From an uncultured Coprococcus sp. (GTDB lineage: Bacteria; Bacillota; Clostridia; Lachnospirales; Lachnospiraceae), in NCBI GenBank assembly GCA_947632705.1, contig CANRQE010000009.1, positions 1 through 55,685 on the forward strand: a stretch of DNA of 55,685 nucleotides, in the 5' to 3' direction. How positions within the stretch are numbered: position 1 is the first letter of the stretch; every line of letters begins with the position of its first letter. The position numbers and the translations under genes are program-made. The notes below the pieces were generated by a model that worked only from the letters and a program-made list of their open reading frames with translations, ran no database searches and was not told the origin of the DNA. Positions 1-7,217 of the stretch are shown here, piece by piece.

Positions 1-302
1 GACCGTCGTTACTTAATGAGTGCATAGCACGAATTTAGTAACGTGACAAGGAGTATCTGAGCGGAAGCGATTCGGGAATGGAACCATCATCATGTACTGT
101 AAAAAGCATTAGGGTAAAAATAATGCCAGTGACTTGTCAGAAACTTATCATAGAAAGGCATTGAAAAAAAGGTGGAAAACATATACAATAATAGTAGCGT
201 GTATTTAGCAACAAAAGAGTGACGTATAGAATGAAATTATTTGAAGTGGGGATGCAGGCAGTTTCTTTCTATGCGGAAGCTATCAGGAATGGGAGGTAAA
301 AA
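1..302. other. Leader region with hairpin, no gene recognised
   Basis: No convincing coding region is visible here. Positions 7-43 form an imperfect palindrome: cgttact (7-13) pairs with agtaacg (37-43), and gtgc (20-23) pairs with gcac (27-30) around an ATA loop. The rest is an untranslated leader running to the ribosome binding site of the acyl carrier protein gene. Confidence 0.5.
161..189 (+). promoter_or_regulatory. Candidate sigma-A promoter for the ACP operon
   Basis: A -35 TTGAAA (161-166) and a -10 TACAAT (184-189) are separated by 17 bases. They lie about 110 bases before the acyl carrier protein start. Judged by eye only. Confidence 0.5.
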
Positions 303-554
303 ATGGACAGAGAAGCAGTAAAAAAGAAGGTTTTACAGGTCATTTCGGATGTATTTCCGGAAATAGACATGAACAGTCTGGATATGTCAGCGGAAATTAC
401 CAAGGAATATGGAGTGAATTCCGTATCCATTATCCAATTGATCGTGGCGTTAGAGAATGCATTTGAGATTCAGTTCGATGATTCTGAGCTGGCGCTTGGA
501 TTGTATTATGACATGAACGACATAGTTGCAGCAGTTGCAACAAAGGTAAATTAA
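303..554 (+). CDS. Acyl carrier protein, specialised type
   Basis: This 83-residue protein has the length and helical pattern of an acyl carrier protein. Such proteins carry acyl or aminoacyl groups on a 4'-phosphopantetheine arm attached to a serine. The attachment site is Ser40 in GVNSVSII; the usual motif is DSL, so the preceding Asp is Asn here. The start has a good Shine-Dalgarno (gggagg, 9 bases before the ATG). The gene is followed 19 bases later by a larger gene of the type often paired with dedicated ACPs. No fatty acid synthesis genes are nearby, which points to a dedicated rather than a general ACP. The fold assignment is firm; the cargo is unknown. Confidence 0.82.
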   Translation: MDREAVKKKVLQVISDVFPEIDMNSLDMSAEITKEYGVNSVSIIQLIVALENAFEIQFDDSELALGLYYDMNDIVAAVATKVN

Positions 555-573
555 CAACAAGGGAGGTACAAAA

Positions 574-1620
574 ATGGCTAATAAGAAGATATTGCCGGTT
601 AGTTATCCTATGATTACTTCATGGCAGTGGCATGCAACATTATTTTCAATTATTGGAGATGACGAGAAGGCAAAAAACTGGATTTTCAGTAATTATATAC
701 AGTTAAGATGTTATAACATCGAGGAGATTTTTACGGGAGATGAGATGCTTTTGGCAGATATGATGCCGGGCAGCAGTTCCTTGAAGGAATGTCCGTATCT
801 TCTGTTTTCTCTGATGACAAAAGAGCAGGTAGAAAGCTATTGCGGTAATATAATTGATTTTATTATCAAGACGATTGATTTAAACGGTTATGTCTACGGC
901 GTATTTGATGAGGCCAAGATCCTGTGTGATTCAGGTGCGGATTACAAATTCCCGCATGAGCTGTTTATATTTGGATATGATAAAGACAAAGAAGAATTCC
1001 ATGTTGGTGATTTTACCTTTGGAGAGCATTACTCCTATACGACAGTATCCTTCCATGATGTAAAACGGGGATATGAGATTATCACGGCGCCGGAGGATCA
1101 TATGTTTAAGGATGATTATAAGGGACGCCGCGGACTGTATGTCATCCAGAAGAATACAGATGCATTGTATTATGATGTGGATATCCCTTACATCAAGGAT
1201 ACTTTGATAGAATATCTGGAGGCAAAGGATACAAAGAACCATTTCCGAATGATGAGAAACCGTTTTCAGGATACCGTATTCGGCGTGAATGTTTATGATG
1301 CCGTATTGAAGCAGATCGGTATCCAGTTGTCCGGTGAGGACCCTGATTTTGATATTCGTGCGCTGCATCTGGTATATGACCATAAGGTGCTGATGATCGA
1401 GCGTCTGAAATATCTGATGGAAAAAGGATATATGGAATATGACAATGAGATCCTGGATGCCTATATGGAGGTTGTAAATAATATGCTTACGGCAAGGAAT
1501 CTGTTAATCAAGAGCTCTATCACAGGCAATGTAGATTGTCTTGACAGATTTGAGAAGTATATCAACGGGGCAAAGGAAAAGGAAATCGAGGTGCTTGGTA
1601 AGGTGGTAGCACTCTTATAA
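574..1620 (+). CDS. BtrH-like (papain/C39-like) protein lacking the usual Cys
   Basis: This 348-residue soluble protein is probably translated together with the ACP upstream. The N-terminal half has features I associate with the BtrH_N / C39-like cysteine fold: a His followed by a hydrophobic strand and GYD (HELFIFGYD, His128), then a conserved Asp (Asp146 in FHVGDF). BtrH-family proteins move acyl groups from an ACP onto an acceptor, which fits the gene pairing. The first helix reads SWQWHATLFSII (residues 16-27), with no Cys where the nucleophile would be expected. The C-terminal half (about 180-348) is helical and not recognised. It may be a non-catalytic ACP partner or use another nucleophile. 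The family call is a moderate-confidence inference from motif pattern alone. Confidence 0.5.
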   Translation: MANKKILPVSYPMITSWQWHATLFSIIGDDEKAKNWIFSNYIQLRCYNIEEIFTGDEMLLADMMPGSSSLKECPYLLFSLMTKEQVESYCGNIIDFIIKTIDLNGYVYGVFDEAKILCDSGADYKFPHELFIFGYDKDKEEFHVGDFTFGEHYSYTTVSFHDVKRGYEIITAPEDHMFKDDYKGRRGLYVIQKNTDALYYDVDIPYIKDTLIEYLEAKDTKNHFRMMRNRFQDTVFGVNVYDAVLKQIGIQLSGEDPDFDIRALHLVYDHKVLMIERLKYLMEKGYMEYDNEILDAYMEVVNNMLTARNLLIKSSITGNVDCLDRFEKYINGAKEKEIEVLGKVVALL

Positions 1621-1688
1621 TGCATAAGGAAAAACACGGTTTCCGGACGCAGGAAAAAATTTCTGTGTACTTAACTTAGTATGAATGA

Positions 1689-1716
1689 ATAAAGCGGGGC
1701 ATGTTCCCCGCTTTAT
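1689..1716 (+). terminator. Intrinsic-type terminator after the ACP operon
   Basis: aaagcgggg (1691-1699) pairs perfectly with ccccgcttt (1706-1714) around a 6-base loop. Flanking A/T pairs extend the stem. The T tract is short, being part of the stem. Confidence 0.65.
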
Positions 1717-1764
1717 CAGATGAAAGACTACAGATGAGGGAATCATAATGGAAAGGGACGAAGT

Positions 1765-2331
1765 ATGAATATTTGTATTTACGGTGCATCCAGCCCGGAT
1801 ATTGATGAGGAATATATCAATGCGGTAGAGGAATTAGGCAGAAAGCTTGCGAAAAGAGGACATTCACTTATTTTTGGTGCCGGCGGCAGGGGACTGATGG
1901 GCGCCGCTGCCAGAGGTGCTGCAAAGGAGCACGGAGACATTATAGGGGTGGCCCCTTCTTTTTTGAATGTGGACGGAATTATCTTTGAACACTGCACGGA
2001 ATTTATTTCAACGGATACGATGCGGGAGAGAAAGCAGATCATGGAAGACCGGTCGGATGCATTTATCATGGTTCCGGGCGGGGTCGGAACATTTGAAGAA
2101 TTCTTTGAAATCCTGACCTTAAAGCAGCTTGGCAGACATGGCAAAGCCATTGTAGTATACAATATGAAAAATTATTATGATCCGTTGCTTACCATGCTTT
2201 ATGATGGCGTGAAAAAAGGTTTTATGAGCGAAGCTACAAATGAAATTTATCAGGTTATGGAAGATGCGGATCAGATTCTTGATTATATTGAACAATATAT
2301 ACCGGAGGTAGGAAGAGTGGTCAAATTCTGA
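1765..2331 (+). CDS. LOG family protein (TIGR00730)
   Basis: This 188-residue Rossmann-like protein belongs to the LOG / possible lysine decarboxylase family. It carries the signature PGGVGTFEEFFE (PGGxGTxxE) near residues 112-123 and a glycine-rich loop, GAGGRGLMGAAARGA, near residues 37-51. Characterised LOG enzymes hydrolyse cytokinin-type nucleoside 5'-monophosphates to free base and ribose 5-phosphate. In bacteria of this kind the physiological substrate is usually unknown. The length is normal and the active-site motif is intact. The ATG follows an aaaggga-type Shine-Dalgarno. It is separated from the ACP operon by a terminator and is followed 23 bases later by the AlkD-like gene, so those two are probably co-transcribed. 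Confidence 0.88.
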   Translation: MNICIYGASSPDIDEEYINAVEELGRKLAKRGHSLIFGAGGRGLMGAAARGAAKEHGDIIGVAPSFLNVDGIIFEHCTEFISTDTMRERKQIMEDRSDAFIMVPGGVGTFEEFFEILTLKQLGRHGKAIVVYNMKNYYDPLLTMLYDGVKKGFMSEATNEIYQVMEDADQILDYIEQYIPEVGRVVKF

Positions 2332-2354
2332 CCTCCAGACGGAAAGGAACAGAC

Positions 2355-3134
2355 ATGGAGCATACGGAAGAATATACGGTCAACGATTTGATAAGAGATG
2401 AATTGTATAAGAATATGGATACGGAATATGGTAAATTTACTGCATCTCTGATTCCAAACTGTGGAAATATCATAGGGGTACGGCTTCCTGTCCTTCGGAG
2501 TATGGCAAAGGAAATTGCTTCCGTCAACTGGAAGGAATATCTGGACGGGGCGCTGGATGATACTTTTGAAGAAGTGATGCTGCAGGGATTGGTGCTCGGA
2601 TATGCGCGCGGCAATATTGAAGATATTCTGGCGTATCTGGAGCGGTTTATTCCCAAGATTGACAACTGGTCTGTGTGTGACAGCCTCTGCAATACCTTTA
2701 AGATTACAGAAGCATACAGAGCGCAGGTCTGGGAGTTTCTGATGCGATATATGGGGAGCGGACAGACGGTTAAGGATGAAGAGGGTTACGAACATTCCAG
2801 GGAATTTGAACTGCGGTTTGTTGCGATCATGATGATGAATTATTATCTGGTGGATGAATATATCGACCGGGTGTTGGATGCCTATAATACCATGCAGGAT
2901 GACGGATATTATCTGAAGATGGGTGTTGCGTGGGGAATTGCAACCGCCTATGTAAAATATCCGGAGAAAACCCTGGCGCTTTTGAAGGAAAATAATCTGG
3001 ATGATTTTACGTTTCATAAGGCAATTCAGAAAATGCAGGAATCCTACAGAATCAGTAAGGAAGAAAAAACGGTTCTGAAGTCAATGAAACGGGAGAGCCG
3101 GAAAGCAGGCAGCAGAATAAAGAATCCAATGTAA
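2355..3134 (+). CDS. DNA alkylation repair protein, AlkD-like
   Basis: This 259-residue all-helical HEAT-like protein matches the AlkD family. AlkD glycosylases excise positively charged alkylated bases such as 3- and 7-methylpurines. Landmarks are KIDNWSVCDSL (residues about 97-107), the FELRFVAIMMMNYYL helix (about 150-164), a WGIATAYVKYPEK segment near residues 197-209, and a terminal FHKAIQKMQESYRIS helix. The Trp and Asp of the DNW/D segment correspond to the region that contacts damaged DNA in AlkD. The C-terminus is basic (KSMKRESRKAGSRIKN). It follows the LOG gene closely and is followed by a hairpin that also covers the next gene's ribosome binding site. Confidence 0.85.
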   Translation: MEHTEEYTVNDLIRDELYKNMDTEYGKFTASLIPNCGNIIGVRLPVLRSMAKEIASVNWKEYLDGALDDTFEEVMLQGLVLGYARGNIEDILAYLERFIPKIDNWSVCDSLCNTFKITEAYRAQVWEFLMRYMGSGQTVKDEEGYEHSREFELRFVAIMMMNYYLVDEYIDRVLDAYNTMQDDGYYLKMGVAWGIATAYVKYPEKTLALLKENNLDDFTFHKAIQKMQESYRISKEEKTVLKSMKRESRKAGSRIKNPM

Positions 3135-3158
3135 AATTATGTATCAGAACATGTATAA

Positions 3159-3197
3159 AAAAACCTCCTCTGCATAAACTACAGTTAGGAGGTTTTT
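3159..3197 (+). terminator. Hairpin: terminator overlapping the next gene's Shine-Dalgarno
   Basis: aaaaacctcct (3159-3169) pairs perfectly with aggaggttttt (3187-3197), an 11-bp stem with a 17-base loop. The 3' arm followed by T residues is terminator-like. The same arm contains AGGAGG (3187-3192), which is the ribosome binding site for the ATG at 3201 (8-base spacing). Folding would therefore both stop transcription and hide the start site. Confidence 0.7.
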
Positions 3198-3200
3198 CTT

Positions 3201-4112
3201 ATGTGGAACAAGACTTTTCAGGCTGTTGCGGAATACTGGTGGTTGTATATCATCTTTTTTGCCGGACTGCTGCTTCTGGGCATTTTATGGACTGTATATG
3301 AAAAAAGAAGCAGAAGTGCCAGATTGGAAAAAATGGAGAGAGAGGCAAAAGGGGAAGCTTATAAGCTGGCAAGTATTGTGTCGGGTCTTGGAGGCGTGGA
3401 TAATATCTACGATCTGGACTGCTGTGCGACCCGCCTGCGGGTTGTAGTCAATGACGACAATCTGGTAGACAGGAACATGCTGCGGAGCACGGGGGCTTCC
3501 GGAATACTGGGAAAACGAAGAGGAATTCAGATTATTTATGGCAGCAGCGCAGGAAGAATCAAATCAGAGCTGGCTGCTTATCTGGATAAATTGCGGGATG
3601 GAGAGGATGGTTCTACAGATGAATTATATGAAAATGATGAAAGAATTATTGAGAAACTTTATGCGCCTATTGAAGGTGACATTATTGCTCTGGACAACTT
3701 ATCTTGTTTTGAAGGGGAGCAGGACCAGAATGGAGACGGAATTGCAATTATCCCCAGACGAGGAGAACTCCGGGCGCCGTTTGATGGCAAGATTATTGCT
3801 GTCGTCAAAGGCCGGGGTCAACTAAACCTGATATCCGTCAAGGGCGTGGAGGTTATGGTCAGGATTGGCAGCATGACAGAGCTGCAATCGGCAGAGTACG
3901 TTCATATGCTGGTAAAGGAAGGAGATATGGTAAGAAAAGGGAGACTGTTGGCAGAATTTGATCTGGAAGCAATGGAGGCGGCCGGATATGATACAACGTC
4001 TCTGGTACTTGTCACCAACAGCAAAAATTTCGGCAAGGTCTATGAACATTGTCGGGAGGATGTAAATTATGAACATGTAGCATTGGTATTACGGCAGGCC
4101 GGCGTGAGCTGA
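3201..4112 (+). CDS. Membrane-anchored PTS EIIB-EIIA protein with degenerate EIIA
   Basis: This 303-residue protein starts with one membrane segment (about residues 13-32). It continues with a glucose-family PTS EIIB domain (about 54-130) and an EIIA-Glc-like domain (about 150-290). EIIB keeps its phosphocysteine motif CATRLR (Cys75). The EIIA fold is clear from GDGIAIIP, APFDGKI and GVEVMVRIGSM. Aligned by eye to E. coli EIIA-Glc, however, the two active-site histidines (His75 and His90) fall on Gly206 and Arg221. Such a domain should not be able to accept phosphate from HPr. There is no EIIC permease domain and no sugar gene beside it, so a regulatory or sensing role is more likely than sugar transport. 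Its start lies directly behind the hairpin at 3159-3197. Confidence 0.82.
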   Translation: MWNKTFQAVAEYWWLYIIFFAGLLLLGILWTVYEKRSRSARLEKMEREAKGEAYKLASIVSGLGGVDNIYDLDCCATRLRVVVNDDNLVDRNMLRSTGASGILGKRRGIQIIYGSSAGRIKSELAAYLDKLRDGEDGSTDELYENDERIIEKLYAPIEGDIIALDNLSCFEGEQDQNGDGIAIIPRRGELRAPFDGKIIAVVKGRGQLNLISVKGVEVMVRIGSMTELQSAEYVHMLVKEGDMVRKGRLLAEFDLEAMEAAGYDTTSLVLVTNSKNFGKVYEHCREDVNYEHVALVLRQAGVS

Positions 4113-4122
4113 CCTGCCGTAA
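4089..4122 (+). other. Strong hairpin at the end of the PTS gene, no T tract
   Basis: ttacggcagg (4089-4098) pairs with cctgccgtaa (4113-4122), a perfect 10-bp stem spanning the stop codon of the PTS-like gene. No T run follows, so it is either a weak terminator or an mRNA 3'-end stabiliser. Confidence 0.45.
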
Positions 4123-4207
4123 GCATGTATTCTGCTCATACGAAAAATTTTTCTGTCACAAAATGAAAATTAGACAAGAATTAGAAGTTTGGAAAATCAG
4201 AACATAC

Positions 4208-4213
4208 TATAAT
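4208..4213 (+). promoter_or_regulatory. Candidate -10 element of the peptide-modification operon
   Basis: A perfect TATAAT lies 61 bases upstream of the sensor kinase start. The -35 region at 17-base spacing (aagttt) is poor, as expected if an activator is needed. The stretch after it is AT-rich and repeats CATATG-like half-sites around 4248-4272. Confidence 0.4.
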
Positions 4214-4274
4214 TGGATTGGATGGAGTATGTTTTATCAAAAGAACATATGAATTCTAATACATATCATATGGA

Positions 4275-5663
4275 ATGTTACTGAAGATGAAAGAGACAAT
4301 ACGATTTGGTTCTGATAAAATTATATATGCATGGAATATCAACGATCCGGTACTGAACCACATTTTATTACTATTTGACTGTATCATAGATCTGTACTTC
4401 TTTTATAGTTTCTTTCAATGTTATTTTCATTGCCGGAATTCGTTTCAGTCCGTAAAAAACACCATGAAGATCAACGCAGCTATGGTAATGCTGACGTATC
4501 TGGTCAATGCATACAGAACGGATTTATCCGGCTTTATTGTTACCGGTATCCTTTCTGTTGTTTATGTCTGTATTTTATTTGATGGCAGGTTTGCCGATAA
4601 GCTGCTGTACTTTACCAGCGCTTTCTGTATAATTTCAGGCGGAGAAGTATTATGTGAAAAGCTGTTTCATCTGCAGTCTGTTTTTGCGCAGAATTCACCA
4701 AATGCGCTGATCTTATTTATTCTGGGCAAAACCGTTACATACTTTGTTTTTATCATTGCCGAGTATCTGACAGGCAGGCGCGCGGAGGTAAAAAGAAATG
4801 CCGGAGTGCTAACACTGTATCTGGCAATTTCGGTTTCCTGTATAGGAGTTATGGTCGGATTCTTTTGTTCGGATGCCAGTCTGCTGGAATCCCACGCAAT
4901 TCATATGATCATAGCTGCCAGCTTCCTGCTTATGCTGGTTGAAAATATTACAATGCATCATGTCTTTCATAAATACTCGGAGCAGACAGAGAGGAATACG
5001 GGGCAGCGGGCGCTGATTGAAAGACAGAAAGCCGATCTTCTTTTTTATCAGGATACGGAACATGTGCGGAAGCACTATGGAGAGGTTATCCATAATACAA
5101 AGAATTATCTTGTGACGATTTCCAATCTTGCAAGAACACAGGATTATGAAGCCATTATAAAGCTTATCAATGAAATCGGGGAGGAAATGAATGAGGGCAG
5201 GACCTGTTTCTTCTGCCATCACCGTATCATGAATGCAATTCTGAATGAAAAGAAACATGCTGCCGGGCAGAAACAAATACAATTTGATGTGGAAATAGAT
5301 CCGAAAATAAAAGTAGACCATATTTCGGACGCAGATTTGGTTGCAATGTTAGGAAATTTGTTGGATAATGCAATTAGGGCGGCTGCTTCCCATACAGGAG
5401 AAAGATATGTTTTGTTCAGGGCATATACGAAAGAAACAGGAGGCTATTGCCTGATTAAGATTACAAATGCGTTTTCCGGTCAAATCATAAAAGAAAATGA
5501 CACCTTTTTATCAACGAAGAAAACACCGGGCATTCATGGAGTAGGATTAAAAAGCGTTAGCAGGATGGCTGAAAAATATGGCGGATATCTGGTCTGTAAT
5601 GTGAAGGATAATGTTTTTGAGGCATCTCTGCTGCTTCCGGTGGACAGAAAATACGGAGGATAA
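4275..5663 (+). CDS. AgrC-like sensor histidine kinase (GHKL)
   Basis: This 462-residue protein has six or so hydrophobic segments in residues 28-230, then a cytoplasmic kinase domain of the AgrC/GHKL type. The phospho-acceptor region is YGEVIHNTKNYL, with His273. The ATP-binding N-box reads LGNLLDNAIRAA and the G-box GIHGVGLKSVSRMAEKYGG. AgrC-type kinases usually detect secreted peptides and act through a LytTR response regulator. None is encoded next to it here, so it is an orphan kinase at this locus. Its stop is 3 bases before the radical SAM gene, so the two are surely co-transcribed. I infer that it senses the modified peptide made by this operon or a related signal. The start has no strong Shine-Dalgarno; the ATG at 4287 is an alternative. 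Confidence 0.85.
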   Translation: MLLKMKETIRFGSDKIIYAWNINDPVLNHILLLFDCIIDLYFFYSFFQCYFHCRNSFQSVKNTMKINAAMVMLTYLVNAYRTDLSGFIVTGILSVVYVCILFDGRFADKLLYFTSAFCIISGGEVLCEKLFHLQSVFAQNSPNALILFILGKTVTYFVFIIAEYLTGRRAEVKRNAGVLTLYLAISVSCIGVMVGFFCSDASLLESHAIHMIIAASFLLMLVENITMHHVFHKYSEQTERNTGQRALIERQKADLLFYQDTEHVRKHYGEVIHNTKNYLVTISNLARTQDYEAIIKLINEIGEEMNEGRTCFFCHHRIMNAILNEKKHAAGQKQIQFDVEIDPKIKVDHISDADLVAMLGNLLDNAIRAAASHTGERYVLFRAYTKETGGYCLIKITNAFSGQIIKENDTFLSTKKTPGIHGVGLKSVSRMAEKYGGYLVCNVKDNVFEASLLLPVDRKYGG

Positions 5664-5666
5664 CAT

Positions 5667-7217
5667 ATGCAGGAGCTGATAACTGAATATAATCAATATT
5701 TTGACGCCTTATTCCGGAAGGATGAAGGAATTGACCGGTATGGCATTCCATTTGCCACAAAAAATTATAAATATTATTATGATTCCGGTACCGGAAAGGT
5801 ATTAAGATGCTCCGAACAGGTATATAAGCTTCTGATGAATCTGTTTGAAAATCGTGGCAGACTGAACGGGGAGACGCTGGAACTGGACAGCGCCGGTCTG
5901 ACAGCTGCGGTAGAAGATATAAAAGAGGCAGTTGAGCGTGAAAATATTTTCAAGGCCGGACGGCCGGACAGTCTCAGTTGTGTACATACAGAACATCTGG
6001 AAGAGATGCTGGCACAGGGGTGCAGGCAGATGATCTTAGAGGTTACAGAGGACTGCAACCTCAGGTGCAAATACTGTATCTATGGTGATGATACAAAGAA
6101 TTTCCGGGGCTACAGCACAAAAAGCATGTCCTTTGAAACAGCAAAGAAGGCAATCGATTATTTTATCAGTATTGCAGATAAGGATGAGGAAAAGACCCTG
6201 ACGCTTTCCTTTTATGGCGGAGAGCCATTGATGCAGTTTGATCTGATCAGGGCTGCTTCCGAATATTTTAAGGAGCATGCACCGAGGAAGACCGGTTTTG
6301 GGCTGACCAGCAATCTGACATTGTTAAATGAAGAGATGGCGGCTTTTTTTGCCGAAAACCAATTCAATATTAACTGCAGTCTGGACGGATATGCGGAGGT
6401 ACAAAATGAAAACCGCCCGTTTATCAGCGGGAAAGGCTCCTTTGATGCTACCATGCGAGGACTGGAGCTTTTGGTCAGGACCTATGGAGAACAGGCGGAA
6501 AAACGGATCGGAATCCTTACTGTTATCGACAGGCCGTATACAGAGGAAAAATTCCGGAAGCTGGAAGATTTTTTCAGAGGACTGACGTTTCTTCCAAAGG
6601 ATACGATTATCCGTACCACTTATGTAAGCAGAGACCTTATGTCGGAGCAAACGGAGCTTATGTCCAATATCGATCTGATCAAATGTTATGCGGGCAGAAC
6701 CAGGGATATGATTGACTGGGAGTATGACAAGCTGCGTGAGAACGGGGATCTGAAGCTTAGGGATTTTATTGATGAGACGCTGCTTGACATTCATCAAAGA
6801 AGGCTTAGCCGTGAGCCGTTCCGGTTTATGTCTTTCAATGCGTGCTGCGTACCGGGAACAAGAAGGCTGTTTGTAACTACAGACGGAAATTTCAAAACCT
6901 GCGAGAGAATCGGGAACTGCCCGTACATAGGAAATGTCGAAACCGGACTTGATATTCCGGCAATTAAAAGATATTATATTGATGAATATATGGAAAAATC
7001 AAAGAAAAACTGCAGCAATTGCTGGGCGCTTCATCTGTGCGGCGTCTGTTATGCACAGTGCTATGATACGGATGGTTTGGACATGAAACGGAAAAAAGTG
7101 TTATGCGAGAGTAACAGGCAGGTTACATATCATTCTTTGATCCAATATCAGACCCTGCAGGAGGAACAACCGGACATTCTGGAGGTATTTAACAGTGAGA
7201 AGTATCGTAGGGAATAA
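5667..7217 (+). CDS. Radical SAM/SPASM peptide maturase
   Basis: This 516-residue enzyme has the layout of radical SAM peptide-modifying enzymes. An N-terminal winged-helix-like peptide-recognition region (about 25-100) is followed by a radical SAM core with CNLRCKYC (Cys130, Cys134, Cys137) and a SAM-binding FYGGEPL motif. A SPASM domain with many cysteines runs from Cys393/Cys394 (ACCVPGTRRLF) through NCSNCWALHLCGVCYAQC to a last Cys in KKVLCESN. SPASM enzymes carry extra iron-sulfur clusters and make thioether or C-C crosslinks in ribosomal peptides. The best substrate in sight is the 58-residue cysteine-containing peptide at 9607. It resembles the clostridial Cys-rich-peptide maturases (CcpM-like), but subfamily assignment needs a profile search. 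The next gene overlaps its 3' end by 23 bases. Confidence 0.88.
   Translation: MQELITEYNQYFDALFRKDEGIDRYGIPFATKNYKYYYDSGTGKVLRCSEQVYKLLMNLFENRGRLNGETLELDSAGLTAAVEDIKEAVERENIFKAGRPDSLSCVHTEHLEEMLAQGCRQMILEVTEDCNLRCKYCIYGDDTKNFRGYSTKSMSFETAKKAIDYFISIADKDEEKTLTLSFYGGEPLMQFDLIRAASEYFKEHAPRKTGFGLTSNLTLLNEEMAAFFAENQFNINCSLDGYAEVQNENRPFISGKGSFDATMRGLELLVRTYGEQAEKRIGILTVIDRPYTEEKFRKLEDFFRGLTFLPKDTIIRTTYVSRDLMSEQTELMSNIDLIKCYAGRTRDMIDWEYDKLRENGDLKLRDFIDETLLDIHQRRLSREPFRFMSFNACCVPGTRRLFVTTDGNFKTCERIGNCPYIGNVETGLDIPAIKRYYIDEYMEKSKKNCSNCWALHLCGVCYAQCYDTDGLDMKRKKVLCESNRQVTYHSLIQYQTLQEEQPDILEVFNSEKYRRE

Noticed and set aside
231..299. 22-codon frame just before the acyl carrier protein gene
   Set aside because: No Shine-Dalgarno and no recognisable composition; it ends in the ribosome binding site of the next gene. 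A leader peptide cannot be excluded but is not supported.
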